Positions 50,447 through 59,636 of a stretch of DNA of 64,000 bases are shown in pieces (the stretch's first letter is position 1; every line of letters begins with the position of its first letter). Location of the stretch: positions 124,001-188,000 of the forward strand of contig NZ_AHJE01000044.1 of NCBI RefSeq assembly GCF_000243095.1, given 5' to 3'. This DNA is from Cupriavidus basilensis OR16 (GTDB taxonomy: Bacteria; Pseudomonadota; Gammaproteobacteria; Burkholderiales; Burkholderiaceae). A program made the translations under genes and the position numbers. The notes beneath the pieces are model-generated. The model made no database searches. It saw nothing but the letters and a program-made list of their open reading frames with translations, and was not told the DNA's origin.

Positions 50447-52456
50447 ATGAAACGGGAAAGAAGAATGCTCGACAAACCGGACGCATCCCGCCGCAAGGCG
50501 CTTAAATTCCTGGCCGGCGCCCCCATGCTGCCGCTGGGCCTTGGCGCGACCGCCTTCCTGGTCGGTTGCGGTGGAGACGGCGACGCAGTCGCCGCGACCG
50601 GCCCGGCGCCGACGCCCATCACGCCCGCCGGCGCTACGTTTACCAACGCCGAGTTCACCGGCATGGCCGCGCCCACGCTGACCAACGCGGCCGCGATGGC
50701 CACCACCACGGTGGGCTCGAGCCTGAAGGTCTCGTTCAGCGACGGCAGCAGCCAGACCTACAAGCTGGCCTACCAGCCCTTCTTCGTCACCGGCGACATG
50801 GTCCCGGACGGCAAGGGCGGCAGCATCCTCGCCGGCGGCTACTTCGACATCAACAACCAGCCGATCATCGACAAATCGGTGGCCGGCAAGGAACGCCAGT
50901 TCTACTCCGACTCGCCCGACGGCACCTCGCTGCTCAAGATCGACGGCGCCAAGGTGGCCGGCGTGAAGGGCAACACGGTCTTCGCCGTGGTCCAGTTCGA
51001 GTACACCACGCGCGACCAGGCCGGCGCCAGCGCCTACGGCCGTCTGCCGTCCCCGATCGGCGTGCTGACGCTGGACCAGGACCCGGCCACCGGCAAGCTG
51101 ACGCTGGTCAAGTACCACAACGTCGATACTTCCTCGGTCAATGGCCTGTGGATTACCTGCGGCGCCAGCCTGTCGCCGTGGAACACCCACCTGTCGAGCG
51201 AGGAGTACGAGCCGGACGCCTTCACCGCCAGCACCAACGCCCAGTTCCTGGCGTTCAGCAAGAACCTGCTCGGCACCGGCAGCGTCGTGGCCAACCCGTA
51301 CTTCTACGGCCACATGCCTGAAGTCACGGTCAATGCCGACGGCACCGCCAGCATCAAGAAGCACTTCTGCATGGGCCGTATCTCGCACGAGCTGGTGCAG
51401 GTGATGCCGGACAACCGCACCGTGCTGATGGGCGACGACGCCACCAACAGCGGCCTGTTCATGTTCGTGGCCGACAAGGAAAAGGACCTGTCCGCCGGCA
51501 CGCTGTACGTGGCCAAGGTGGGTGCGGGCTTCTCCATCGACCCGGCCGCCCCCGGCGCCGAGCTGACGTGGGTCAACCTGGGACACGCCACCAGCGCCGA
51601 AGTCGAGGCCATGGCCAAGTCCAACCTGCCCACCGACATCATGGACGTGCGCACGGTCGACCCCGCGGACCCCACCTTCACCAAGATCTTCCTTGGCGGC
51701 AGCGTCAACTGGATCAAGGTCTACCCGGGCAAGGAGAAGGCCGCGGCCTTCCTGGAAACCCACCGCTACGCCTACCTCAAGGGCGGCAGCATGGGCTTCA
51801 CCAAGATGGAAGGCACCACCGTCAATATCAAGGACAAGGTGGCCTACTCCGCGCTGCAGAACATGATCGACTCGATGGTCGTCAACAACGCCAAGGGCTG
51901 GAACGCACAGAGCAACATCACGATCCCCGCGCCGCTCAACGCTGGCGGGGTGATGCAGCACAACCTTGCTGGCGGGCAGAAGGATCTGGGCGGCGCCGCC
52001 ATCAACAGCGAATGGGTGCCGGTGCACACCAAGGCGCTGATCGTGGGCATGGACATCGGCGCGGACGCGCTCGGCAACACCGCCGATCCGGACCGGATCG
52101 CCAACCCGGACAACCTCAAGTTCTCGGAAAAGCTGCGCACGCTGTTCATCGGCGAGGACAGTGGCCAGCACGTCAACAACTTCCTGTGGGCCTACAACGT
52201 AGACACCAAGAAGCTGTCGCGCGTGCTCTCGACCCCGGCCGGCGCGGAATCCACCGGCCTGCACGCGGTCGACGAGCTCAACGGCTGGACGTACATCATG
52301 AACAACTTCCAGCACGCCGGCGACTGGAGCGGCCTGCACGCCAAGGTCCAGGCCACGCTGGATCCGCTGGTGCGCGCCAACTACAAGGATCGCTTTGGCG
52401 CCGCGGTTGGCTACCTGACGGCCGAGACCACGAGCGTCAAGATCAGTAAGGCGTAA
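50447..52456 (+). CDS. PhoX-family alkaline phosphatase, Tat-exported
   Basis: A 669-residue secreted phosphatase. The twin-arginine signal SRRKALKFLAGAPMLPLGLGA ends in a possible lipobox-like VGCGG. PhoX family blocks include SPWNTHLSSEEYEP, FCMGRISHELVQVMPDNRTVLMGDD and the C-terminal LFIGEDSGQHVNNFLWAYNVDT. PhoX uses a Fe-Ca cofactor to hydrolyse phosphomonoesters in the periplasm or outside the cell and is loaded in the cytoplasm before Tat export. It is monocistronic and ends at a strong terminator 34 bases downstream. The gene has very regular high-GC codon use. Confidence 0.92.
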   Translation: MKRERRMLDKPDASRRKALKFLAGAPMLPLGLGATAFLVGCGGDGDAVAATGPAPTPITPAGATFTNAEFTGMAAPTLTNAAAMATTTVGSSLKVSFSDGSSQTYKLAYQPFFVTGDMVPDGKGGSILAGGYFDINNQPIIDKSVAGKERQFYSDSPDGTSLLKIDGAKVAGVKGNTVFAVVQFEYTTRDQAGASAYGRLPSPIGVLTLDQDPATGKLTLVKYHNVDTSSVNGLWITCGASLSPWNTHLSSEEYEPDAFTASTNAQFLAFSKNLLGTGSVVANPYFYGHMPEVTVNADGTASIKKHFCMGRISHELVQVMPDNRTVLMGDDATNSGLFMFVADKEKDLSAGTLYVAKVGAGFSIDPAAPGAELTWVNLGHATSAEVEAMAKSNLPTDIMDVRTVDPADPTFTKIFLGGSVNWIKVYPGKEKAAAFLETHRYAYLKGGSMGFTKMEGTTVNIKDKVAYSALQNMIDSMVVNNAKGWNAQSNITIPAPLNAGGVMQHNLAGGQKDLGGAAINSEWVPVHTKALIVGMDIGADALGNTADPDRIANPDNLKFSEKLRTLFIGEDSGQHVNNFLWAYNVDTKKLSRVLSTPAGAESTGLHAVDELNGWTYIMNNFQHAGDWSGLHAKVQATLDPLVRANYKDRFGAAVGYLTAETTSVKISKA

Positions 52457-52489
52457 GCGCGGGACAGCTGTTACCCCGGCGCTTAGTTG

Positions 52490-52528
52490 GGCCCCCGATG
52501 ACCTTGTCATCGGGGGCCATTTTTTTTT
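52490..52528 (+). terminator. rho-independent terminator after phoX
   Basis: A 13-bp perfect stem GGCCCCCGATGAC / GTCATCGGGGGCC with a CTT loop is followed by A and nine T residues. It lies 34 bases after the PhoX stop and is the strongest terminator in the window. Confidence 0.95.
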
Positions 52529-52725
52529 CGTTCGCCAGGGAGACCGGCAGGCGCATCGGCATCGCCTCTGGCGCGTATCGGGAACGTTTCGGCCCACCGG
52601 CGAGTGGACCTGCTGAGGCAACATAGACGCGGGCCCCGTCTTGCCTGCTACGCTTGCGCTAATGAGCGGCTGCCGGGCCAATGCGCCCCCGCGGCCCAGA
52701 CCCACACCCCAACAGGAGCAATAGC

Positions 52726-53343
52726 ATGCCAAACCAAGACGGCCAACACGATGCGCGCCGCATGGCGCCGGCCACCGACCGCAACCGCGATGCCATCCTG
52801 GCCGTGCTGCGGCGGGTCTTGCCGCAGCGTGGCGTGGTGCTGGAAATCGCCAGCGGCACCGGCCAGCACGCGGCCTATTTCGCCGCCGCGCTGCCGGGAC
52901 TGACCTGGCAGCCGAGCGACCCGGACGGCGCTGCGCGCGAGTCGATCACGGGCTGGGCCGAGCATGCCGGGCTGGCCAATGTGCTCGCGCCGCTGGTGCT
53001 GGACGTACGCCAGCAGCCCTGGGGCATCGAGGCGGCGCAGGCGGTCGTTTGCATCAACATGATCCACATCGCGCCGTGGTCCGCGGCCGAGGCGCTGTTC
53101 GCCGGGGCCGGGCGCTTGCTGCCAGCCGGTGGCGTGCTTTACCTGTACGGCCCGTATCGGCGCAACGGCGAACATACCGCGCCGAGCAATGCCGCCTTTG
53201 ATGCGCAGTTGCGCAGCGCGAACGCGGAGTGGGGCGTGCGCAATATGGAAGACGTGGTGGCACTGGGCGAGGCCGAGGGTTTTCGCATGGAAGCGCCAAT
53301 CCCGATGCCGGCCAACAATTTCAGCCTGGTATTCCGCAAATAG
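52726..53343 (+). CDS. DUF938-family SAM-dependent methyltransferase
   Basis: A 205-residue class I methyltransferase, started at the ATG that follows AGGAGCAATAGC. The SAM-binding motif I is VVLEIASGTGQHAAYFA, with the acidic residue of motif II in WQPSDPDG. AVVCINMIHIAPWSAAEALF and LYLYGPYRRNGEHTAPSN are typical of DUF938. The substrate is unknown. It is monocistronic. Confidence 0.9.
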   Translation: MPNQDGQHDARRMAPATDRNRDAILAVLRRVLPQRGVVLEIASGTGQHAAYFAAALPGLTWQPSDPDGAARESITGWAEHAGLANVLAPLVLDVRQQPWGIEAAQAVVCINMIHIAPWSAAEALFAGAGRLLPAGGVLYLYGPYRRNGEHTAPSNAAFDAQLRSANAEWGVRNMEDVVALGEAEGFRMEAPIPMPANNFSLVFRK

Positions 53344-53724
53344 GCAGTCTCCCGCCGCATGCAATGCCGGGCCGGAATTCGATTAACGCGGGTTTGAGGA
53401 ATGACGGAGCGGGGGCTTGGTTTCTTGCTGAATGGCCGTTCGGCGTGCCGGCTTAAGCGTTGGCTTAAGAGTGGGCGAAAGCCTCAGCCAATGTCTTAGT
53501 GAATGTCTCGGGAAGCAATGGCGGGTGATGCCAGGCGGCGCTAATCGGGAAACGCCGATCGGCCAGAGGGGCTTGAAAAACCGGGAATGCTGGCTGGAGA
53601 TGTCCGGCTGGCCCTGCAGGGCGCCAGCCGGTTCGCACTGGAGTGGTGCGCGGCGAGGGCCGGAGCACGGCGCGGATGACCGCGCGCATGTCCGGGCCAT
53701 CTGCCACGCTGGCCCTCGCGCGAT
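53344..53724. other. gap upstream of the H1-like gene's stop
   Basis: 381 bases between the DUF938 stop and the stop of the leftward H1-like gene. Open frames exist but are arginine/serine rich and look non-coding. A short direct repeat, GGCTTAAG, occurs twice near 53450-53470. No gene or terminator is evident. Confidence 0.45.
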
Positions 53725-54231
53725 TTACTTCGCGGCGACAGGCGCTTCTGCCTCGACCTTGACGGCCACGGCCTTCTTCGGCGCTGCCGGCTTGCGCGCG
53801 GCCTTCACGACGGCCTTCTTCGCGGCCTTCGGAGCTGCAGCCTTCGGCGCTGCTGCTGCCTTGGGTGCTGCCTTCGGTGCTGCCTTCTTGGCGGCGGCCG
53901 GCTTTGCGGCCTTCTTTGCCACTGCGGCCTTCACCACCGGCTTCTTCGCAGCCGGCTTGGCCTTGGCCTTTTGTGCGGCCAGCTTTTCCTTGGCGGCTTG
54001 CTTTTCTGCCAGCACTGCCTTCTTGGCGGCTTCAGCAGCGACCTTGATTTCGCGCTTAGCCGTTTCGATCGCCTTCTTTGCCTCAGCGCGCAGCTTCAGC
54101 AGGCCCTTCTTTGCAGCGGCCAGTTCGCGAGCCAGCACGCTAGCCTTCTTCGCGGGAACTGCTGCCTTCTTGGCGGCTGCCGGCTTGGTCTTTGCTGCTG
54201 CGCTGGTTGCGACTTTATTTGCTACGGCCAT
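53725..54231 (-). CDS. histone H1-like Lys/Ala/Pro-rich protein
   Basis: A 168-residue nucleoid-type protein made almost entirely of Lys, Ala and Pro in KAAxKK and AKPAAKK repeats, with a more structured centre (VLARELAAAKKGLLKLRAEAKKAIETAKREIKVAAEAAKK in overlapping pieces) likely to form a long helix. It resembles eukaryotic H1 tails and the AlgP/HctB-like proteins of proteobacteria that bind DNA. Such repeats vary in number between strains. Monocistronic, transcribed leftward. Confidence 0.9.
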   Translation of the reverse strand: MAVANKVATSAAAKTKPAAAKKAAVPAKKASVLARELAAAKKGLLKLRAEAKKAIETAKREIKVAAEAAKKAVLAEKQAAKEKLAAQKAKAKPAAKKPVVKAAVAKKAAKPAAAKKAAPKAAPKAAAAPKAAAPKAAKKAVVKAARKPAAPKKAVAVKVEAEAPVAAK

Positions 54232-54402
54232 TTGTATTTACCCGTTAGTTGTAGGAGCGCGGAGTATAACCGGAAGCGCGGCATTACTCGCGCGCCGCGA
54301 AGTTAAGCGGCGTGGTTTCGGGTTGAATGCGTGCGCGGATACAACGTTTCTCGTGCGTCCACGGCACGGGCATTCAATGAGAATATGCAATACGTATTGC
54401 GT

Positions 54403-54999
54403 TTAGCGCGTATTGACCTGGACCTTGATACCATCGGGCAACACGGTAATGGCGCCCGGCTCCACTTCTTTGCCGGCCACGCGCAATTGGTCCGGCGTAA
54501 AGGTGTACAGCGGGTAATCGCGCAGCAACTGCTGGGCCACCACGGCGCCGATGGCGTTCAATTGCTCGCCGTACTGCGCCGGCATGCCGTCTACCTGAAC
54601 CCGTTCGACCGACGGATTGTCGAGCAGCACGGCGCGTTTTGCCGGGTCGTATTTCAGCCCGCTGCTGAGCGACAGCGTGCCGTTGATCGGCGGCGCCGGC
54701 AGCAGGGTATTGGTGAGTCGCGCGTCCATCCGGGTGGTCACGCGATTGTTCGCGTCGTCGAGCACCAGGTGCGGATGCGTCAGTTGCACGTCGACCACCT
54801 GGCCGTAGCGCAGCGTGGCGGGGAAACGTTTGTCGACGGCAGCCTGCAGTTCGTCGCGGGAGAAGGTGTAGTCGCCGGTCCAGACGTTGTAGCCGGCCCA
54901 GGCGCTGGCGGCGCCAAGCGCGGCGATGACGGCGACGGCCTTCAGGGTCTTGGCGCGGATGGCCCGTGCGGGCTGGCGCCGGGAGTGGGATGTCGGCAT
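54403..54999 (-). CDS. DUF1439-family periplasmic protein (YceB-like)
   Basis: A 198-residue exported protein. After a basic N-terminus and a membrane segment (AVAVIAALGAASAWAGYNVW) the conserved DUF1439 pattern follows: YTFSRDELQAAVDKRFP, HPHLVLDDANNRVTTRMDARL, NGTLSLSSGLKYDPAKRAVLLDNP and the C-terminal DYPLYTFTPDQLR. It is a SRPBCC-like or BPI-like lipid-handling fold in current thinking. Lipobox absent, so the membrane segment may anchor it. Role not established. Confidence 0.85.
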   Translation of the reverse strand: MPTSHSRRQPARAIRAKTLKAVAVIAALGAASAWAGYNVWTGDYTFSRDELQAAVDKRFPATLRYGQVVDVQLTHPHLVLDDANNRVTTRMDARLTNTLLPAPPINGTLSLSSGLKYDPAKRAVLLDNPSVERVQVDGMPAQYGEQLNAIGAVVAQQLLRDYPLYTFTPDQLRVAGKEVEPGAITVLPDGIKVQVNTR

Positions 55000-55108
55000 G
55001 CGGGTGGGTCCAGGTTGGCGTCTTGCGCGTTATCCGGTCTGACCGTGGCGGCAGTGGCTTTGTTCAATCGTGCCGGATGGCGCGGCGACGCGCAGCCGCC
55101 GCGCACGC

Positions 55109-55312
55109 TCAATAGTGCGGCGGGATTTCGTGCTGCGGGCCGCCTTCGGCGCCGCCGGTGCCGCTGGCGCGCATTTGCTGGTAGAGCGCCTGCAACTGCT
55201 CTTGCAACAGGTCGATCTGCCGCTGTTGCCTGGCCACGGCGAGGTTGAGCGTGTCGAGAAGGTCATCCTGGAAGGCAACCTTGATTTCGAGTTCGGTCAG
55301 GCGGGATTCCAT
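55109..55312 (-). CDS. slyX: SlyX-family coiled-coil protein
   Basis: A 67-residue protein started at MESRLTELEIKVAFQDDLLDTLN, inside a longer open frame whose upstream part is non-coding. Two heptad blocks (ELEIKVAFQDDLLDTLNLAVARQQRQIDLLQEQL in overlapping pieces) predict a coiled coil of SlyX type, with the usual C-terminal PxHY motif here as EIPPHY. Function in the cell is not well defined. Confidence 0.9.
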   Translation of the reverse strand: MESRLTELEIKVAFQDDLLDTLNLAVARQQRQIDLLQEQLQALYQQMRASGTGGAEGGPQHEIPPHY

Positions 55313-55724
55313 TGCAATTCTCCGGTGGGGTGGGAATTGTAAGGCTTGGGGCCGGTGAGCTGGGTGGCCGGGAGGGGCTCCCGGTAGCGGATATCGCTCC
55401 AGGCAAGCCGTCCGCCGCTCGCGGGATGACTGGCCACGAGGTGGCAAGCGCTACCGGTTTCGTCGTGGGCACGGCGGCACCGTGGCGCTCAAGGCCGCGC
55501 GCAACGTCGGCGAGGCGCATGGTTGCGAGGCGAACCAAAGGCGGCACCCGAGGATCGTCCGAATCATCCTGGAGATTAAGATTGTCAGAATGCAACCGCT
55601 TTAGCGGTTTGCGCTAAATAAAGGAAAGAAAATGAAGCGGTTTGTATAAGTTTGGGAAACTTCCTAGGCCCAATGATTAGAAGCACGTGGATCATGCATG
55701 GAATCCAATCCCAGGGAGTGCCAC
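55313..55724. other. leader region of the orphan adhesins
   Basis: 412 bases with no gene. It contains a hairpin-capable repeat, AACCGC-TTTA-GCGGTT at 55594-55609, and a further GCGGTTTG copy about 30 bases on, near AT-rich sequence. These could be regulator sites for the rightward adhesin genes. Confidence 0.45.
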
Positions 55725-56714
55725 GTGAAGAAACGACGAAGGAACGCAATCGGCTGGTGTTTTCAAGGGCAACGAGGCTGGCGCATTGCCAGCCTCGTTG
55801 CCACGTTGCTGACGCAGGTCAGCGCCGCTGCTGCCTCCACCACGATCACCGCATTCGGGCAGCAAATCGCATTGCCCTCGACCTCGCCCGTGGGCACCAT
55901 CCTCGCCCGTCATTTCATTTCGCCCGGGCAAGCTTGCGGAGCGCCGACATGCAAGTTGGGCAGCGTCGCCCTGTGGTACAACGGGGGGAGCTTTCCTGCG
56001 CTTGGTCCCATCATCACAACCAACGTCTCGGGCATCTCCACCCGCCTCCTGATCAACGGGCAAGCCGTATCCGGTGGCAACCTTCCCTCCGTCACAGAGG
56101 TCAGCGCGATCGAGATTCAACTGGTGCGCGATGAACGCACTTTCATTAAAGGCTCTTTGATGTCGACCGCGCAGCCGGGATATTTCACCCTATGCTCACG
56201 ACCTGTGCCCAATACCGGCTGGCCCGGCTATCCTTGCAAGTCGGGCGATTATGGACAATTCGCCACCGTCGATCTTCGCGGTACGATTACGCCGATCAAG
56301 GGTACCTGCAGCACACCTGACCAGACCATCACGCTGCCTCCGGCGCTGGCGCCCGGGTTCAGGGGGGTCGGCACCACCATCGGCACAACGGCTTTCCAGC
56401 TTCGCGTGAACAACTGTCCCGCTGGTTTCTATCGGGTCGGCTATTCGTTCACGCCGGTCTCCGGCACCGTCGCGAATTTCCCCGGCACATTGGCACCCCT
56501 GAGCGGTTCAACCGCCACCGGCGTGGCCATCCGGCTCGCCGATCAGCAGAACGTCCCCATCGCCTTTGACCGTTCCATGGCGGTGACCGACTATGTTCAG
56601 TCAACCGGCGGATCCTTTTCGATCCCCCTCTCCGCCTCCTACGTCCAGACAAGCCCTGTTGTCACGGTCGGCACCATCAGGGGCGCTGTCAGCGTCCTGA
56701 TCGACTATCAATAA
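55725..56714 (+). CDS. orphan fimbrial adhesin A
   Basis: About 329 residues. The GTG at 55725 is favoured because AGGGAG lies 7 bases upstream and because the downstream copy starts at the matching codon; an ATG at 55698 is the alternative. A signal peptide (SLVATLLTQVSAAAA) precedes a lectin-like domain with GQACGAPTCKLGSVALWYNGG, TNVSGISTRLLINGQ and EIQLVRDERTF, then a pilin domain from GTCSTPDQT with NNCPAGFYRVGYSFTP and the final SVLIDYQ strand. It resembles the adhesin at 13342, but no chaperone or usher is nearby, so it may be served by the operon at 13-21 kb. Confidence 0.8.
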   Translation: MKKRRRNAIGWCFQGQRGWRIASLVATLLTQVSAAAASTTITAFGQQIALPSTSPVGTILARHFISPGQACGAPTCKLGSVALWYNGGSFPALGPIITTNVSGISTRLLINGQAVSGGNLPSVTEVSAIEIQLVRDERTFIKGSLMSTAQPGYFTLCSRPVPNTGWPGYPCKSGDYGQFATVDLRGTITPIKGTCSTPDQTITLPPALAPGFRGVGTTIGTTAFQLRVNNCPAGFYRVGYSFTPVSGTVANFPGTLAPLSGSTATGVAIRLADQQNVPIAFDRSMAVTDYVQSTGGSFSIPLSASYVQTSPVVTVGTIRGAVSVLIDYQ

Positions 56715-56895
56715 ATAGAGATCGGCGCAGCGATCTCCAGATGTTCTCGAATGCAACCCATTTTGGATTTGACCAGGAAAGAGCGAGTATTTAATACCTG
56801 TCCTATATCTGGTGGTTGAGGATTCATAGATAATCGCAACGGCTGCATCAATCGCATCAATCGCATCCGAGAAACGCAAATGACCAAGTGACAAA

Positions 56896-57876
56896 ATGAC
56901 GAAACGAAGAAGGAACGCAATCGGCTGGTGTTTTCGAGGGCAACGAGGCTGGCGCATTGCCAGCCTCGTTGCCGCGTTGCTGATGCCGGCCAGCGCCGCT
57001 GCTGCCGTTACTGCGATCAGCGCGTTCGGGCAGCAGATCGCATTGCCCTCGACCACGCCTGTGGGCACCGTCGTCGGTCGTCATTTCATTTCGCCCGGGC
57101 AAGCTTGCGGAGCGCCGACATGCAAGTTGGGCAGCGTCGCCCTGTGGTACAACGGGGGGAGCGTTCCTTCGCTGGGTCCCATCATCACAACCAACGTCTC
57201 GGGCATCTCCACCCGCCTCCTGATCAACGGGCAAGCCGTATCCGGTGGCAACCTTCCCTCCGTCACAGAGGTCAGCGCGATCGAGGTTCAGTTGTTGCGC
57301 GATGCGCGCACGTTCATCGAAGGCTCTTTGAAGTCGAACGCGTATCCGGGATATTTCAACCTATGCGCACGATCTGTGCCTGCTGGCAATTCTTGCAAGT
57401 CGAGCAATGATTATGGAGGATTCGCCAGTATCGATCTTAGCGGTAAGATTACGCCGATCAAGGGTACCTGCAGCACACCTGACCAGACCATCACGTTGCC
57501 TCCGGCGCTGGCGCCCGGGTTCAGGGGTGTCGGCACGGCCATCGGCACGACGGCTTTCCAGCTTCGCCTGAACAACTGTCCCGCTGGTTTCTATCGGGTC
57601 GGCTATTCGTTCACGCCGGTCTCCGGCACCGTCGCGAATTTCCCCGGCACATTGGCACCCCTGAGCGGTTCAACCGCCACCGGCGTGGCCATCCGGCTCG
57701 CCGATCAGCAGAACGTCCCCATCGCCTTTGACCGTTCCATGGCGGTGACCGACTATGTTCAGTCAACCGGCGGATCCTTTTCGATCCCCCTCTCCGCCTC
57801 CTACGTCCAGACAAAGCCTGTTGTCACGGCCGGCACCATCAGGGGCGCTGTCAGCGTCCTGATCGACTATCAATAA
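56896..57876 (+). CDS. orphan fimbrial adhesin B
   Basis: A 326-residue paralogue of adhesin A, 181 bases downstream. From the signal region to DERTF/DARTF and again from GTCSTPDQT to the stop the two are near-identical at DNA level, including a run of about 170 bases (57622 onward against 56460 onward) with no difference seen. The segment between, around residues 135-185, is divergent in sequence and length (SLKSNAYPGYFNLCARSVPAG versus SLMSTAQPGYFTLCSRPVP). This mosaic pattern suggests gene conversion of the framework with diversification of one surface patch. Upstream ribosome site is weak. Confidence 0.8.
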   Translation: MTKRRRNAIGWCFRGQRGWRIASLVAALLMPASAAAAVTAISAFGQQIALPSTTPVGTVVGRHFISPGQACGAPTCKLGSVALWYNGGSVPSLGPIITTNVSGISTRLLINGQAVSGGNLPSVTEVSAIEVQLLRDARTFIEGSLKSNAYPGYFNLCARSVPAGNSCKSSNDYGGFASIDLSGKITPIKGTCSTPDQTITLPPALAPGFRGVGTAIGTTAFQLRLNNCPAGFYRVGYSFTPVSGTVANFPGTLAPLSGSTATGVAIRLADQQNVPIAFDRSMAVTDYVQSTGGSFSIPLSASYVQTKPVVTAGTIRGAVSVLIDYQ

Positions 57877-57930
57877 ATAGAGACCGGCGCAGCGGGCTTT
57901 GCGCCATTCCCCGGGCTCCCTCCCAAGGGC

Positions 57931-59385
57931 TTACTCCACCGTCAGCCTGGCCAGTCTCCCCACCGTAGCAAGCGCCGCATCCGTGCGCGCATCGAAATCG
58001 TGCCCGCAATTGATCCGCAGGCAGTGCCGAAACCCGCCGTGCGCGGAGAAAATCGGCCCGGGCGCAATACTGATCCCATGCGAAAGCGCGTAGCGGTGCA
58101 AGGCCAGGCTATCGGTGCCCGCCGGCATTTCAATCCACAGGAAATACCCGCCAGCCGGCCGCGTGGCCCGCGTACCCGCCGGGAAATGCCGCGCGATGGC
58201 CTGCGCGAAGGCGTCCTGCCGCTGCGCCAGCGCCTGGCGCAACTGGCGCAGGTGGCGGTCATACCCGCCCTTCTCCAGGTAGTTGAGCAGGGCCGCCTGC
58301 GTCGGCGCGGCCACCGTCAACGTGCTGGTGAGCTTGGCCCGTGCCACCTCGCGCGCGAAGCGTCCGGGCGCGGCCCAGCCGATCCGGTAGCCCGGCGCCA
58401 GGCATTTTGAGAACGATCCGCAGTGCATCACCAGCCCCTGCGTGTCGAATGCCTTGGCCGGGGTGGGGCGCTTGGCGCCGAAATACAGCTCGCCGTAGAC
58501 GTCGTCCTCGATCAGCGGCACTGCGAAGCGCGCCAGCAATTGCACCAGTGCGCGCTTCTTGTCGTCGGGCATCAGGCTGCCTAGCGGATTCTGGAAATTG
58601 GTCATCAGCCAGCATGCGCTCGGGCGATGGCGCTCCAGCGCGCGGGCGAGGGCATCGAGCTCGATGCCTTCGCGCGGGTGCGTGGGCACTTCGATGGCGC
58701 GCAGGCCGTGGCGCTCCAGCGCCTGCAGCGCGCCGTAGAAGGTGGGCGACTCGATGATGACCGCGTCGCCCGGACGCGTGACGGCCGCCAGGCACAGATT
58801 CAGCGCTTCCAGCGCGCCGTTGGTGATGACGATCTCGTCCGTATGCACGGTAAGCCCGTCGATCAGGTAGCGCAGCGCGATCTGGCGGCGCAGGCCGGCA
58901 TTGCCCGGCGTCATGTCGTCCACCGAGCTCCACGGGTCCAGGTGCTGGATCACGGCCGCCATGGATTTGGCGAGGCGTGGCAGCGGAAACAGCAGCGGGC
59001 TGGGAAACGCCGAGCCCAGAGGCACCAGTTCGCGCTGCTTGGCCGACGCCAGCACATCGAAGACCAGCTCGCTGACATTCAGCGCGGTGGATTCTTCCGC
59101 CGGTTGCGACGCGGCCTCGGGCTCGGGCGGCCGCACGCGGCTGGTGCTCGCCACGAAGTACCCGGAGCGCTGGCGCGCGATGATCAGGCCGCGCGCCTCC
59201 AGCAGGTAGTAAGCCTGGAACACCGTGGAGGGGCTGAGTCCGCGGCTGGCGCTGGCATGGCGCACGGAGGGCAGGCGGTCGCCGGGCCGCAGGGTGCCAG
59301 CCTGGATCGAGTGCGCGATATCGTCGGCCAGCATTTCGTAGAGCGTGCCGGGCTGGCTGGGCTTGTCTGGTTGGCTGGACGGCAT
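57931..59385 (-). CDS. MocR-type GntR regulator with aminotransferase domain
   Basis: About 484 residues, started at MPSSQPDKPSQPGTLYE; the frame to 59628 has no support. An N-terminal GntR winged HTH (LRPGDRLPSVRHASASRGLSPSTV) is followed by a fold-type I PLP domain: NGALEALNLCLAAVTRPGD, FQNPLGSLMPDDKK and CGSFSKCLAPGYRIGW with the PLP Lys. These proteins sense amines or PLP-related compounds and usually act on a divergent or adjacent gene. It is divergent from the cbb3-type oxidase cluster, with about 250 bases between, so that cluster may be its target. Confidence 0.9.
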   Translation of the reverse strand: MPSSQPDKPSQPGTLYEMLADDIAHSIQAGTLRPGDRLPSVRHASASRGLSPSTVFQAYYLLEARGLIIARQRSGYFVASTSRVRPPEPEAASQPAEESTALNVSELVFDVLASAKQRELVPLGSAFPSPLLFPLPRLAKSMAAVIQHLDPWSSVDDMTPGNAGLRRQIALRYLIDGLTVHTDEIVITNGALEALNLCLAAVTRPGDAVIIESPTFYGALQALERHGLRAIEVPTHPREGIELDALARALERHRPSACWLMTNFQNPLGSLMPDDKKRALVQLLARFAVPLIEDDVYGELYFGAKRPTPAKAFDTQGLVMHCGSFSKCLAPGYRIGWAAPGRFAREVARAKLTSTLTVAAPTQAALLNYLEKGGYDRHLRQLRQALAQRQDAFAQAIARHFPAGTRATRPAGGYFLWIEMPAGTDSLALHRYALSHGISIAPGPIFSAHGGFRHCLRINCGHDFDARTDAALATVGRLARLTVE

Positions 59386-59636
59386 CGGAGATCTGCTGTT
59401 TGTCGCATGGCTGGGTTCCTGCGACTGTATCGTATCAGCGCGCGGCGCGGCATGGCGCCACCAGATTTTGCGGATTCCGCGCACTTGCTGCGGCAACATG
59501 TCACGCCCGTATCCATCTGATCCGGTCGAATCGGTTGGCTCTGATTCTGTTCGGACCGGCCTTGCCTCCTTAGCATTCAGCGCTGTCCCTAAGTCATGGC
59601 GGTCACGGCGCCGCCGTGCGGAGTGCAAGGAAATCC

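Noticed and set aside
50432..52732. A 766-codon leftward frame opposite PhoX
   Set aside because: Val/Gly/Arg/His-rich shadow typical of codon-biased genes; PhoX motifs are in the other strand.
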